A DNA stretch of 64,000 bases, from positions 124,001 through 188,000 of the forward strand of contig MARA01000012.1 in the NCBI GenBank assembly GCA_001792895.1. Direction: 5' to 3'. A model generated the notes under the pieces. That model did no database searches. It worked only from the letters and a program-made list of their open reading frames with translations, and was not told where the DNA came from. The position numbers and the translations under genes are program-made. The stretch is from Lentinus brumalis (lineage: Eukaryota > Basidiomycota > Agaricomycetes > Polyporales > Polyporaceae). This document shows, one piece after another, positions 20,146 through 32,367 of the stretch. Each line of letters opens with the position of its first letter. Positions within the stretch are counted from its first letter, which is position 1.

Positions 20146-22422
20146 CTACAAGGAGGACACCTTGAGCAGCATCTCCGGCTTCGTACTCTCCTCGCCCATG
20201 GTCGGGTAGTACACAGCGGAGGAGTTCCAGGTGATCAGCTTGTCTGTCAGGTCAAACTTGAACGCCGTGAGGAGCACCGACAACACGATTTCTGTGTCAT
20301 AAGCCGGTTGAGAGATAATCGGGAGATACGTGGTATGCCACTTACTCATCTCTAACTGGGAGAACTTGAAGCCACTGAGTCCGGACGATCAGCGGCGCTC
20401 GCAATGGTTATCACTACGTGGTACTCACATGCATGACCGCGTCCCACCGGAAAACGTCAACCTACATCGAGAGCATCAGTACGACTAGGAAGACAATCAA
20501 AGGAAGCAGAACGGGACTGACAAATTCGAGTATACCCCGGGAATACGAGCATCCTGCAACTGTGACGGGAGTTCTGCCAGCCAGCGCTCCGGCCGCCACT
20601 CGAGAGCGTCCTCGCCCCACAGCTCCTTGTTGATATTACTGTGCTGGATGTCGACGACCACGAAGGTACCTTTGGTCATGGGTATCTCGGTCATCATGAC
20701 TCCGCTCTTACCGCGTACAGGCCATGTCAGAGGAACAGCCATATCCTTGGCTGCCCTTCCAGTGGTGGAGCATCGCGCGCGTTAGGTTTGAACGGGCGGT
20801 GATTCTATGACTACTCACCTGCGAGTGATGAGGGCGACGGGGGCGTATAGACGCAAGGTCTCACGACACACGGCATCGAGGTACGGCAGCTTGATGAGGT
20901 CGTCGTGGGAGATGTCCGAGCCGTTGCTGGCCTCGCGAGCTTCCAGGATCTCGGCACGAAGCTTTTCTTGGATGGAAGGATGCTGGGCAAGAGCATGCAG
21001 GGTACGCGAGAGCGCGTTCGACGTCGTGTCCATACCAGCGAGGATGAAGGTTCTGTGTCGAGTCAGGAGAGGCAAACAGTCCACAAAGGTCTCAGGACTC
21101 ACGACATCTGTGCAAGCAGCTCCTCGTCGCTCAGTCGTTCCGCTTCCACGGCAGCAGTATTCGCTTTGACTGCCATGAGAGAGGTCAGAAGTTCGTTGAA
21201 GGAACGATCAAAAAGCACTGAACACATACGAAGTATGCTCATGATATCTTTCCCCTCTCCTACACGATGAGCCAGCTCGTCATCTCCCTTGGCCAACGCA
21301 GACTTCTTTTCGCCGATGATCTCTTCAGAGCGACGAGCCATAGTGTCCGAGATGTCGAGCATGCGGTGAAGGTCGGCAGAGAAAGGATACAAACGGAGGA
21401 GTACGCGAATCAACCGCTCGGGTATGAGAGGGGATATCCACATGACGACGAAGGCGAGCACCGGAATTTGATTCAGTAACGGGCTGTTGAAACGGAACAC
21501 CAGCAAGGTCAGCCCGAACAGTTGAAAGAACAACAGGCTGGTGAGCAGATGCAGGAGACACGCACAAAAACATCTTGATAGACTCTCCGTAGGCATCCGT
21601 CGAGTCCTCGACGAAGTTGTCGAACGAGTACCCGAGTCCCGCCTGCCCGAGCATCTCGAGGGTTGTACGCGCCATCCAGCCGTTCACGTCTACCTCCTCG
21701 GCGGTCTGCCCGACCCTGCCTTCGACAGCCTTCCGCATCTGTGATGAATGAATCATGAGCCCGAGTGACCCAATGAGAACCGTGTGGACGTACTCGGTGT
21801 GCAATGTCGTAGAATATGTGTGCCATGTGGCGCAAGTGCGCGGCGGAGAAGACAGGGTTCAGCATCTTGCGCTGCCGCCGGTGACGGCCTCCTTCGGTAG
21901 TGAGAAGTCCCGGTCCGAGAAGCAGGTGGAGATCGCTGAGGTCAATGGGGCTCAGCGAACGGTGAGTGTCGCCATGGGACGAAGCGCTTACTCTGACGGA
22001 GCCAGGTTCTTCGGCCAATTTTCGACGTCCTTGATGAGTATATGGTGCAGCGCCTTGGGGTCAGATATAACGACCATGCGCTCCTTCGAGATTGTCAGCG
22101 ACACACTCGGAGACAAAAACATTGTTGCGAACACGCACCCCGAGCAGTCCGAGCACCCTGTAGACAGCACCGTACGCATCAAACCAGCCCTTCACCTTCA
22201 CCCATGCTTTCCTCTCGGTAAGATCGTCGAGATGACCTGGACGTTCGTTAGTCACCACGTTCCAAGGGTGACGATTACGAGTTGCGCACCTGCAAGGAGA
22301 GAACTGGAGGGAGGTCCCGGGATGTCGTCTAGAGGAGACGGAAGGACATAGTCTCGAAGAAGCTGCCATAAAGCAACTACAGCTACTCCCGCGAGAGCCG
22401 TGACGAGTAGGGATGGTGACAT
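20146..22422 (-). CDS. cytochrome P450 A (paralogue of P450 D)
   Basis: A multi-exon reverse-strand gene of roughly 530-550 aa. The N-terminal membrane anchor (MSPSLLVTALAGVAVVALWQ) is followed by the proline hinge LDDIPGPPSS. P450 landmarks appear in order: HRRQRKMLNPVFSAAHLR in the helix-C region, I-helix AGMDTTSNALSR (oxygen activation), K-helix ExxR in CRETLRLYAP, EWRPERW in the PERF region, and the haem loop FSGGTRSCM spliced to GFKFSQLE with the thiolate Cys. It ends KPEMLLKVSSL. It would be an ER-anchored monooxygenase that needs a reductase partner. The style is close to fungal FUM15-like P450s, but I cannot give a CYP number. A TATA-like GGGTATAAG lies about 45 bp upstream of the ATG. 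Each exon aligns with P450 D (54190-56423), which has the opposite orientation. Substrate unknown. Confidence 0.9.
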
Positions 22423-24947
22423 GGTGGACGCCGACGCCGAAAGGTGGACTCTGCATGGCGCAGTACTTATACCCAACGACCACTGTGTTTGTTCTCGGCA
22501 TGCCGCCGCCAAGCGGCCCCAGTTCGCCTACACGGAGATCGAGCTTCGGTTGCACAGTCTATGGCTATGTAAGTAGCAGCATTACGGGTTGGTAGCGCTC
22601 AGTAAGCCGGAGTTGCGTACTGACGACCAATCAACACGCGAGAAAAAACATTGAAAAAACGTACGATGTTACTGGCGGAGGTGCAGGCCTCCAGGTTCAC
22701 AGGTAGTTTTCCAGCGGAACCTTCGTAAGAAGGCATGTCGTGGATTCACCGCAGCGCAGCGGTTAGTACCTAGCGACGATCATGCATCACTGGAGGAGTA
22801 CCTACATAACGCAAGGCTGCAGTGCAGCTCGAGCCTTCATTGTTGCCAGCGTTGATCCAGTTCAGGAGTATAAGACTGTGAGCTTGCGCACGGTTCGAAC
22901 ATTCGAAAGCGTGCGGAAGACGTCGTCAGGATACCCAACGGGATAAAGGCCGAGAACATGTGGCACCCGCAACTCGCGGACGTCGGGGAAACGGGCACCT
23001 CACGGCAGTGGATGGCCATGTGTGACTAGGTACTGCATCTGATTGTAGCTGCGGGGCGACACTACCCGTGACTAGCGTCAATGGTAGTGGTTCGTCGAGG
23101 ACGCTTGGCTATTGCAGCGGTCTGTCGAATGGCCGGTGGGTATCGATAGAGCTATATAGAGAGTAGTAGAAGTCTACGAATATTTACCACCACTTACCGA
23201 AAGCGCAGAGGAGCGCAGAGAGCAAGCAGTGGGCAGTTATGTAAGGATCCGGATGCCGGGCGGCGGGCAAGCTGAGACGGCGTCGGGGAATCGTCCGAGA
23301 GGCAGACGCGCGTGGCAGGGATGAGAGGGCGCACCCGTTGGGGATTGGGGGTGCGTCATACTTAGTGTTCATGGCGTCATTGGTCTGCCAGGAGGAGTGG
23401 AGCGCAGAGATCGCCAGTCCGTCGCGTTGCGCGTCAGTCACGTGAGCGCATACAGTCCGTTTCTGGCAGGCCTCGCGACTCGGACCTGATATAAGGCTCT
23501 CGCATTGTCGCGTCTGCTCAACACTTCTCTCTTTCCCTCCATCACCGTCCCTCTTCCACAGCAAGCTCGCCTCAACACCTATCCGATCTCAGACGACTCG
23601 ACTCGACGTGTCACCGGCCCCTCGACTCCTTCCTCGGAGAGTGCGTACGGACCACCGTGTGATTCGGTTGCTCTGGAGGTCGTCAGGTACGTACGTCTTG
23701 TCATTGCAGATCCGCTTCCCCGAGTCGATGGCTTTTGCCAGTGTTGAAGAGGTCTGAAGAGGTGCGTACGAGTGATTGCAAATAAGGTGAGGGCCTTGCC
23801 CATGATTTCTGGTCGAGCACCGTTCCGCGTGCCTCGTCTGCTGCACAGGTAGGTCGTCCGTGTTCCTGAAGCCTGAGGGTTCCGCTGTGTGGCCGCTGTT
23901 CCCCAAGGTAGGTCGCTTCTCGTCCTTTGTCAGCCTGCAGGCTGCCTTCCAGCGGCAGGGAGCGTGCGCACCTTCTGACTGTGCACCCGCGCTTGGCGCT
24001 GTGTTCGCTGCGTGAGCTTGGAGCTTGTCGCTGCTTCAGGATGGGTCGCTGCTTTGTAATCGAAGTCAGGTTGCACCGGTAAGTAGGTTGCTGCTCGCAG
24101 CTCTTGTCGGATGTGCTTTTCGAACGCCGTCTTGTTACGTAGCGTCTTGTTACTTATACTCTTGAATGTTGATCAATATACTTACTTCTGCGCTCATCCG
24201 GATAGGACCTCGAGTGCGCATTGCCTGTGTGCCATGTCAGACCGCCTGTTCAAGCTCGTCGAAGCGGCCGTCTATCTGTCATCGTTGGTAGAGCTCTGTG
24301 CCAGGTTCTGTAGAGCTCGATAGAGCCCTCGCACGGGTTCTACAGCGCTCTACAGACCCCTAGTGGCGGCTCTACCATGTGTTACCACCCACCCCAGTTG
24401 CACCCCTGTGGATCGGTAGAGAGCTACTGAATTCGGCAGCATCAATCATGCGCTGACGGACGCCTACCAGCTCAGAGGTCTATGCACACTACCGTATACT
24501 AGGATAGGGATTGCTGGTTTCCCGACGGATAGCTGAGTGCCTAGAGGTACAACTTTCGTCATCCCGCCACGGTGATCTGTGAAGAGAAATGCAACGACAT
24601 ACCAGCTCCTTGATTGCCGAAGTCCGCTGCAGGAATTACGCCGGTGCTTTCCATTTGGCCTTTGCGACAGCCAGCTGCTCGTACTTATATGTTCTGAGGT
24701 GGTGGCAGTCAATGGCAAACCGCACTGCGTCGATGTGGGTTAACACAGGAATTTTCCCACGATTACGCTAACAGGGCAGCCTGGAAACCGAAGGTCGTTA
24801 CTCAGTACTCAGTACTCAGCAGACAAGATACCAACTTGATAAGACTCAAACCCCGTCAGTACGAGAACGTATGCATACTACCATCACCAGAGCCCGCCTG
24901 AGAATCAACTGAGAACCGTCTCCCTATGTGCCTGGCCTTCTCCAACA
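22423..24947. other. intergenic, possible untranslated transcript
   Basis: No protein gene could be assembled. Near 23488 a GATATAAGG box precedes a CT-rich stretch (about 23515-23580) that looks like a fungal promoter and leader on the + strand. The following 700 bp contain repeated AGGTRSGT donor-like sites but only short frames. Repeated TAGAGCTC/GTAGAGC words cluster at 24290-24370. Confidence 0.35.
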
Positions 24948-26549
24948 CTAACAACCCCGGGGCCCGGGCGATCGCTTCTTCTTCGTCCCCAAGCTCTTTA
25001 GACGAGGCTCGCCGCCCCGATCGCCATGAGGTCCAACGCTGAGACGCAAGTAGATCTGCCAGTACGTCGTCATCATGGCCGCCTCGTTTCCGTAAGCCAT
25101 GTAGCTTTCCTTCTCCCGCGTGTACTCTGGTGCGTGGGTGATCCAATGCACGCCAGACGTATACATAATCTCGCCTCCATACTCACTCCTCAACGTCTCA
25201 CACATCGGATCGTCATACCGCTCTTCGCTATCGAACGGAATGACGCGGTCGCAAAGCACCACGGGGTCCGGGCGGTCGTCCCATTGACTGGATGTCTCGT
25301 ACAGGACGCCAAGCCGCGCTGGAAGTCCGAGCTCCTGTGCGACCTTGTAAACGACTGCGTTGCATGCCTTGAGACGCGCGGTGAGGTCGATCAGCGCCTT
25401 GCGCCCATCCTCAGCGTACTCGTGGGCCTTGAGCGGGTACTCGTAGTGCAGGCCGTGCATGAGCACCGCACCATCCGGAAGGAATGTGGGATCGTCCAGA
25501 AGCGTACGCAACGTGGTCCTGAACGTCTCTTCGTTCGTCGGGATGGATCTGCCTGCGGACACGGCCGGCAGAAGGGGCTCCTGATCATCCGTCCAGTAGA
25601 GGTTATACGTGACAGTGACGCGGTACCCAGATGTGACTGGCAGGACCTCGTGCTCGACATCGCTGAAGAATGCGACGTATGCGATGGATGGCTCGGCGCA
25701 CTCCGCGAGGAGCGTACTAGAGTCGAACGTCCACTCCTTCGTGTCCTTGTCACCCTTCCCCTTGTCACGGTGTTCTCGAATTGCCAGCGCACCACCCTCG
25801 TGAGCAGTGGGGAAGACGATCACGAGCGAGCCAAGCTGGGCTTCGCTTCGAGGCATGTCGACGTGCGCCTTGAAGAACGACCCAGGCCCTATCGCAAACA
25901 GTAAGCGCATGAAATCGCTGTACGAGGGCGTGCGCAAACGAACCATAGACGTTTAGCTTGTACAGTTCTGCCGAGATTGCTTCTTTCTTCTTGGACCGAG
26001 GGATGAGGAGTTCCTCATGTACGATATCGACCAAGCCGGTGCGCTCCGCGTCGAAGCCGAGAAGGAAATCGGTCCTATCGAGTTTACCCGCTTTGCGGTA
26101 CGCCTCGTCATGAACATCCTGCTGGGCGCGGCCAAACGTAGCTGGTTGACAAGCGTCTGCAAGGTGCTGCAGCTGAGCTTCGGTGGCGCTCGACAAGTTC
26201 AACCGCCTATGTGAACACGAAAAACTCAATACCACGCGCTGCGACGTGCACCAATATCAACTCACCCGGTGTTACCCTCCTTCCCGTAGAAGAGGCTGAA
26301 GTCAATGTCGGGAAGCGAACGGGTTCCCTGACAGTACGGCGGACCGTCCGCGATGCTATGGAGGAGGCGCCTCAGCTGCACTGAGGGGATTGTTCTTAAA
26401 ATTTTGCTTGGCCTGTGCACTGGTCGACATGATGGAGGTTCGACAAGGTTGTCCGGGATACCATTCAGATTATGTACCGGCAAGGAGAGCGGCGGACCAG
26501 AAGAAGGACAGGTGCGTGGCCGGATTCGCGTTTCAAGGTGAGTTCCCAC
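24948..26549 (-). CDS. 2-oxoglutarate/Fe(II)-dependent oxygenase-like protein
   Basis: Reverse-strand gene with at least three exons. Exon 1 ends DIDFSLFYGKEGNTG near 26264. Exon 2 runs from RLNLSSATEAQ through FGRAQQDVHDEAYRKAGKLD to ELYKLNVYG. Exon 3 continues PGSFFKAHVDMPRSEAQLGS to the stop at 24948. HVD is the HxD iron-binding pair, and VAFFSDVEHEVLPVTSGYRV supplies the distal His and the Arg that would bind 2-oxoglutarate. Spacing and surrounding sequence fit a fungal 2OG oxygenase family of unknown substrate. The start is uncertain: the frame is open to a Met at 26549, but a true first exon may lie elsewhere. The C-terminus is basic (KKKRSPGPRGC). It could oxidise a small molecule or a protein side chain. 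Confidence 0.75.
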
Positions 26550-27211
26550 TGCCCTAGTAATTCGGTAGTAAGTAAGGGTCGTGTTACGGCCTTGAACACT
26601 TTACACGTTAGGAGACTCTTTTTAGAACTAGGCCCTCCCAATCCTGCTTCTGTTCTGCGTTGGGATACACGCACCTACCTCGCGAGCTTAAGACTGACTC
26701 GTGTATCGTCACATGTACCACTTCGCTGAACGCGCCCCGCAGCTCATCGGCACCTCGGACACGCAGGGTCCATGCGCCGCCAGCTCTGCAGCCTGGTGTC
26801 CCGCGTTGTGCTATTTACGCACTGCGTGGTGCTACCCTCTGAATCCGAATCACCGGAGGCTGTATGCTGACGAAAGAGTCATCGTTGATATGCGTCGGAT
26901 GCACAACAGATGCCCGCATGTGCCTCGAGATTCGAATCCAACCCAGACTCGTTCTTTCCATAGACGAGGATCCTACGAAGTGATTGCTAATTTCGTCGCA
27001 CGAGGGTGAAGGTGACGAACTATGATGTGTTTACACGTCCCTCGATTGGATCTTGAGCGTTGCATGGGCATCGCGACTTCACTGGGTACAAGGGGAGTAG
27101 GCTTGACACGCAGACAATACCTGTTGATCGCAAGCATCACAGCCCAAGTATTAGCCTGCAATGCACGTCAAGTCAGGTACAGGTCATCTCGGACCCCGAA
27201 GGCTCAAAGAC
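26550..27211. other. intergenic, no gene seen
   Basis: Upstream of the oxygenase-like gene and downstream of the first member of the small paralogous family. No coherent frame. Confidence 0.4.
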
Positions 27212-27964
27212 TCACGCGCGGTCGCGGCCGGTACCCTCGTCACCGACTGGCTTCTCTTTTGCCACGACCTGCTCCACGATATACACTACCTGAGGTCCGG
27301 ACTCGGCAGAGACATCGATCGTGAACGGGACTGGCTTCCCTTCGCTATCCTTCGCCTCCCATGCACGTGCGGACGTCGCCCAATCTCTGCGCCACGACTC
27401 GTCCACCGACGCGGCATCGTGGTATGTCGATTTGGGCGAATCAAAGGAGACGGTCGCTTTGGGGAGCATCTGAGCCTGACCGTTCCATCCCTACGTGCCG
27501 GCATGCGCGATGAGCGGAGTGGACGGGGAGGGGACGCAGATAATGCGGTTACTCACGATGGAGAAGTCAAGGTGATCGTCCGCAATGTGTACGCGGAACT
27601 GTGCGCCGCCTCCGCAGGGCTCCACTGCGCTGTCGTTGAAGCTCGAGAACGTCATCTGGCTGAGCGAGGCGACCTCTTTTGGCTGTTGGTGGAACTGCGT
27701 CCCGGCGTGCAGGTAGCTGTCCAGATACTCGATCTTGAAGTGTGTGATGTTCTTCACGGTGGCTTGGATCCGGCACGAGTGTTTGCTGAGTTCGTTCGGA
27801 ATGTCCGGGAGAGGTTTGTTCTTCAGCTGACCATCGCGTGTTGAAAATAGAGCGTCACGGATATTCTGCAAGGGGATGAATCGTACCTCGTTCCCTTTGT
27901 CCCCGAGCATCGACTGATCAACATCTTCGATGGCACAATCGATAGCTTGAGCAAGAGAGGCCAT
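27212..27964 (-). CDS. small unassigned family, member 1
   Basis: Two exons on the reverse strand. The first starts MASLAQAIDCAIEDVDQSML and ends HIADDHLDFSI at a GTGAGT donor near 27556. The second starts GWNGQAQMLPK and ends at 27212, about 230 aa in all. The core (IQATVKNITHFKIEYLDSYL, KEVASLSQMTFSSFND, CGGGAQFRVHIADD) is shared with the genes at 28671-29447 and 33022-33777, including the intron placed directly before the GW pair. There is no signal peptide and no membrane segment. Alternating hydrophobic residues suggest a beta-rich fold, with a C-terminal half ending QVVYIVEQVVA. I do not recognise a family and assign no function. It lies between the oxygenase-like gene and P450 B. Confidence 0.7.
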
Positions 27965-28670
27965 AGTGGGAGGGATGATGGGTGTTGTTGGGTGATGGCA
28001 CTGACCAGGACGGACCTATGTATATTTCCCTGAAGCAGCTCCACTCGAAACCAGCAATATCCCCGAACGACTTCAGGGTAGTCGGCGCTGGGCAGCGCTC
28101 CATATATGACGTCCACGATCGATAGGAGTGGCTTCAGTGCGCTACAGTATCGTGTTGGGTAGGCGGTCATCCGCAGTGAACAAATCGATATCTTGCAAGT
28201 TCTCCTGCATGCACGCACAAAACGTTAGCCTCGCAACCTAGGTTCAAGCCTCCCGTATCGGTCCAGCGGCGGGGAGCTTGTGCGGACCTCATGAACTCAG
28301 CTGATGTGGTTCTTCCTGCTCTGTCGACGGTCGCACAAGGCTTACTGTATCTCAACGTGGCGATGGTTCCACGGTTGTGGTTATGCGACAAGTGGAGGAT
28401 GTACGCGAGGATCATCGTGTGATGGTGGCCGCGAAAAGAGCACCCGATTTGGGATACTATAAAGCCGGCACCCCGGTCCGACGAGAACCAAGTACGACGA
28501 TAAGTAGTATTACTTACTACTAAGTAATCTAGAACTCGAGTCGACCACCTACTTACTCCCACTCAACGTTTCAACCCAACGTCAGATGTATTGGCAGTAA
28601 GTACGAGCCAGGTCGTTATAGAGGTTAGGTATATACTGCAGGGCCCCATCTACTCTGAGCAATCGGCTTA
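27965..28670. other. intergenic, no gene seen
   Basis: Between members 1 and 2 of the small family. A TACTATAAAG box occurs at about 28454 on the + strand, without a convincing gene after it. Confidence 0.4.
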
Positions 28671-29447
28671 CTACGCGAGCAGTTCCCGCTCAACAACATA
28701 CAACCAGTCCTTCCTTGCCTCGAAGTCATCGAAGTAGAGCGACCTATTATACGGAGACTCAGAACAGGTGTGTCTCGGACTCTCAGCCGTGATCTTGATC
28801 CTGAACACCACCGTCCCCAGCTCATCTGTTGCCTCCAGCCGGTCCGAAGTCACGAAGTTACCGCGTTCGTCAGCGAGGTGATACGCGTACCTCGGGTCGT
28901 TCGGGGGGTCGCAGACAACCGCGGACCGAGGAGGAAACGCGGGACCTGCCGGCTCCTCCCATCCCTGCATGGAGTGAGGTAAGTACTTATGTTGCACGAG
29001 ATACAAAGGAAGAGGCCTACGATTGCGAACTCCAGGGCCGATCCGTCGTGCAAAAGGATACGAAACTTGGTCCCGCCGCCACACCCCGTCAGCTCGCCCT
29101 CCCGAGTGCAGCATGAGAATGTCATCTGGTCCAGCGGTGCGACGTCGCCCGGCCTCTGGCAGAACTGGCCCTGCTGGAGGAAGTCGTCGACGTGCTCGAT
29201 GCGGAATTGGGTCAGGTTTTTGACTGTGGCTTGCATCCAGCGCATGGCCCGCTTCAATGTCAGGGGCGCAGGCGGGATGGGGGCGTCCTTGACCTAGACT
29301 CACGACATCACCATAAGATCGAGAATCAACCACTGTGGTCTTCGCGAGGAGACGAAGTACAGTACCTTGTTTGAGTCGAAGAACAACAAGTCCTTCATGT
29401 TCTCGACGTCGGCATGGGATGCGGAATCTGGACGCTGGTCGGCCATG
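28671..29447 (-). CDS. small unassigned family, member 2
   Basis: Three exons: MADQRPDSASHADVENM to DSNK (from 29447), then VKDAPIPPAPLTLKRAMRWM through HDGSALEFAIV, then GWEEPAGPAFPPRSAV to the stop at 28671. The core QATVKNLTQFRIEHVDDFL, PGDVAPLDQMTFSCCTREG, TGCGGGTKFRILLHDGS matches member 1 closely and member 3 more loosely. All three keep the intron before GW/GWV. The C-terminal half (YAYHLADERGNFVTSDRLEA, LGTVVFRIKITAES, WLYVVERELLA) parallels the other members. Cytosolic by absence of a signal peptide. Adjacent to the 3' end of P450 B on the same strand. Function unknown. Confidence 0.7.
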   Translation of the reverse strand, partial: HGRPASRFRIPCRRREHEGLVVLRLKQGTVLRLLAKTTVVDSRSYGDVVSLGQGRPHPACAPDIEAGHALDASHSQKPDPIPHRARRRLPPAGPVLPEAGRRRTAGPDDILMLHSGGRADGVWRRDQVSYPFARRIGPGVRNRRPLPLYLVQHKYLPHSMQGWEEPAGPAFPPRSAVVCDPPNDPRYAYHLADERGNFVTSDRLEATDELGTVVFRIKITAESPRHTCSESPYNRSLYFDDFEARKDWLYVVERELLA

Positions 29448-29710
29448 GCTTTGAGGTGACTGTGTGCAGCAGAGAACACATGGTACGATACTGGTGTACA
29501 TATACAGAAGCGTCTGCCAAGAAAATCGTCGTATATGGCTTGCTTGGCAGCGCTTTGCTGGAGCGAAACCCCTGTATTCAGGTAGACATTGGTCCTGGCG
29601 GCAAGCAGCAACACGACGTCATAAGTAATTCATGATAAGTGAGGCGAGTGCCGAGTGGGGATTGGGGGAGTAAGTATGGGTATGGATATACTTGCAGGAC
29701 ATGTAGTTGA

Positions 29711-31975
29711 CTAGATGCGTGTCAGTTTAAGAATCATTTCCGGCGTGGTACTCTTCGCATCCATGGTCGGATAGGTAATAGGGGCAGTCTTCCATACGAT
29801 GGGCGTGTCGGTGAGTTCGAACCGGAACTTGGAAAGCAGAACCGATAGGACGACCTCTGTGAGGCGCATCAGCACTGGGTCTCGAAGTTCACGACCTCGA
29901 CGACTTACTCATCTCCAGCTGGGAAAATTTGAATCCGCTGTGAAGCCTACATTAGCAACCGCACGGCCCTGGAAGACGCGTAGAAACTCACATGCATGAC
30001 CTGCCGCCGCCGGAGAACGTCATGCTTTCAAAATCGATCAGCGCAACTGGAGCGAGACGATATGGGGAGTAAGTGACTCACAGATGCGAGTATACACCAG
30101 GGATCCGTGCGTCTTCGAGTTCGGCGGGAAGCTCTCCGAGCCAACGTTCCGGTCGCCACTCCATCGCATCTTCGCCCCAGATTGCCTTGTTGCAGTTACT
30201 TGCCAGAATTGCCGGGATGACAAGCGTGCCCTTAGGAACAGCTATCTCACTGATCAGTGAGCCGTCCCTGCCGCGTACGGGCCACTGCAACGGCAAAACG
30301 ATGTCTTTTGCAGCTCTAACAAGAACGGACGTTAGGGCTGAATTGTGCCCTGGGGATAATTTGGATGCTTACCGGCGGATCATGAGGGGCACCGGCGGGT
30401 ATAGACGCAGAGTCTCGCGACAGATCGCGTCGAGGTACGGCAGCTTGACGAGCTCGTCGTAGGATGTGTCGGACCCTGCGTCATCTGGGTTGGAACAGCC
30501 GCGAGCTTCTCGTATCTCTGCGCGCAATTTCTCTTGTACCGAGGGGTGTAGGGAAAGGAGGTGGAGGACGCGGGAGAGGGCGTTCGATGTGGTATCCATA
30601 CCGGCGACGATGAACGTTCTTGTAGGAGGTTACACTGTGCGTGAGGGAATGGAGTCGAGAGAAATACGCACGACATTTGGGCAACCAGTTCTTCGTCTCT
30701 CAGCCTCTCCGTGTCTGCCGCGTTCATATTGTCCTTCACTAGTAGTGGACGAGGTTGAGAGCCGTGGAATCGTGCAATGAGATGAACTCACAAAGGACGC
30801 TCATGATATCCTTGCCCTCGCCCACTCGCTGAAGGACGTCCTCGTCGCCCTGAGCCAACGCCTTCTTCTTCTCGTCAATTATCTCCTGCGAGCGGCGTGC
30901 CATGAGCTCTGAGATATCGAGTATGCGTTGAAGATCCGCAGACGGGTAGCGCCGAAGAATGAACCGCATGGTGGGCTTGGACAGGTAGTTTGAAGCGATG
31001 GCAATGATAAACCCCAGCAGCGGGAGACGCGAGGTGAGCAAGGGGCTGTTCATCCCTGTTAGCAGGCGTCAGACTAATAACGGCTGATACGACGTACAAG
31101 AACATCTTCATGGCCTCGCCAAACGCGTCTGAGGAGTCGTCGACGAAGTTCTCGAACGAATACCCGAGCCCGGCTTGCCCGAGCATCTCCAGCATCGTCC
31201 GACCCATCCACGCGTTCATGTCGACTTCTTCGGGGACCTTGTACACTCGAGTCTCGAGAGCTCGCCGTAGCTGTGCCAAGCAACTTTTGTAATGTCTCTA
31301 CAGGGCAAAGGAAAAGGCGTACCTTGTGTGCAATATCATAGAAAATGTGAGTCATGTTGCGCAAATGAGCGGCCGAGAAGACAGGGTTGAGAATCTTGCG
31401 TTGACGTCGATGCTGAGGGCCCTCCGTGGTGAGCAGGCCGGGTCCAAGTAGGAAGTGAAGATCACTGGGCAAGGAGGAACGGATGAGCTCCATATAGATT
31501 GCTGCCGAGGGCATACGTACTTCGATGGGTTAAGGTCGTGGGGAAAGTTGTCCACGTCCTTGACAAGGACGCTGTGTAGGGCCTTCGGGTCAAACAAATT
31601 CAGCATTCGTTCCTGGTAGGAGGTATATTCCATCAGCACGACCGACGGCGATTTGTACAACTGGAGAGAATTGACTTACGCCTAGGACGCCAGGTAGTAC
31701 AGCTGCCGGGCCATATGTTTCCGCGAGATCCTGCATCCGCTCCCGGGCTGTCGCAGCGTCAGTAAAGTCTCCGAGGTTCCCTGCGATAGTCGCAATGTCC
31801 AACTGTCAGTTTGCAGATGAGATGTAATTCGTACATACATACCCAGAGCAAAGGAACGACGCTTGGGTCCGGGCAGATTGTCTAGAGGAGAGCGCGTCAA
31901 GTAATGGCGAAAGAGCCGCCAGAACGCAACGGTTAAGAGAGCGCAGAATGCAGCTCCCAGTGTGTACAGCAACAT
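29711..31975 (-). CDS. cytochrome P450 B (paralogue of P450 C)
   Basis: Reverse-strand, many short exons. It starts with the membrane anchor MLLYTLGAAFCALLTVAFWR and the hinge SPLDNLPGPK. Later come FDPKALHSVLVKDVDNFPHD, HRRQRKILNPVFSAAHLRNM, I-helix AGMDTTSNALSR, K-helix CRETLRLYPP, EWRPERWLGELP and a haem loop of the type TFSGGGRSCM. The stop (TAG) is at 29711-29713, ending PEMILKLTRI. All hallmark residues of an active, ER-anchored monooxygenase are present. The ATG at 31975 is chosen because it starts the anchor and matches the start of P450 C. An in-frame Met further upstream lies in the conserved promoter block. It shares more with P450 C (50836-53086) than with A or D. Substrate unknown. 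Confidence 0.9.
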
Positions 31976-32035
31976 CTGGAAGAGAACGTGCTGATATGTG
32001 GGGATTTTGTGGCGATTCCATGTGTCGACGGGAGC

Positions 32036-32070
32036 GTTCATATAACCTCTGCAGAACGGCTGTGATTGGC
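32036..32070 (-). promoter_or_regulatory. conserved CCAAT/TATA promoter of P450 B
   Basis: On the reverse strand GCCAATCAC is followed about 20 bp later by TTATATGAAC, 60-95 bp upstream of the ATG. The same block with few changes precedes P450 C at 50755-50790, so it has outlived the divergence of the flanks. Confidence 0.65.
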
Positions 32071-32245
32071 GCTGCGAAATTCCGTCTTTCGGCGGCGCGC
32101 GGCTCAAGGATACTTACTCCGTAGTTTTGCACCTCCTGACGTTTGCCTGACGTCCGTCGTTTCCGGGCCCCCAAGCTTTGGTTGGTCCGCATGATTTCAA
32201 TGATGTCTGCAAAATCGTCCGAAGCCCGCGAGTGACAGGATCAAT

Positions 32246-32358
32246 TGGTCTCGTACCCAGTCTAAGTGCGGGATAAGGCCGCACCCTATCACTGCATTCG
32301 GATATGGTGAAATGACGGGGTGCGGCCTCATCCCGCACATAGGCTGAGCACGAGACCA
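32246..32358. mobile_element. Mutator-type MITE, 113 bp, 9-bp target duplication
   Basis: The element begins TGGTCTCG and ends CGAGACCA. The arms pair for about 43 bp with several mismatches (GTGCGGGATAAGGCCGCACC on the left against GGTGCGGCCTCATCCCGCAC on the right). It is bracketed by the perfect direct repeat AGGATCAAT (32237-32245 and 32359-32367). Long inverted ends, 9-bp duplication and no coding capacity fit a non-autonomous Mutator-like element. No autonomous partner is visible in the window. Confidence 0.85.
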
Positions 32359-32367
32359 AGGATCAAT

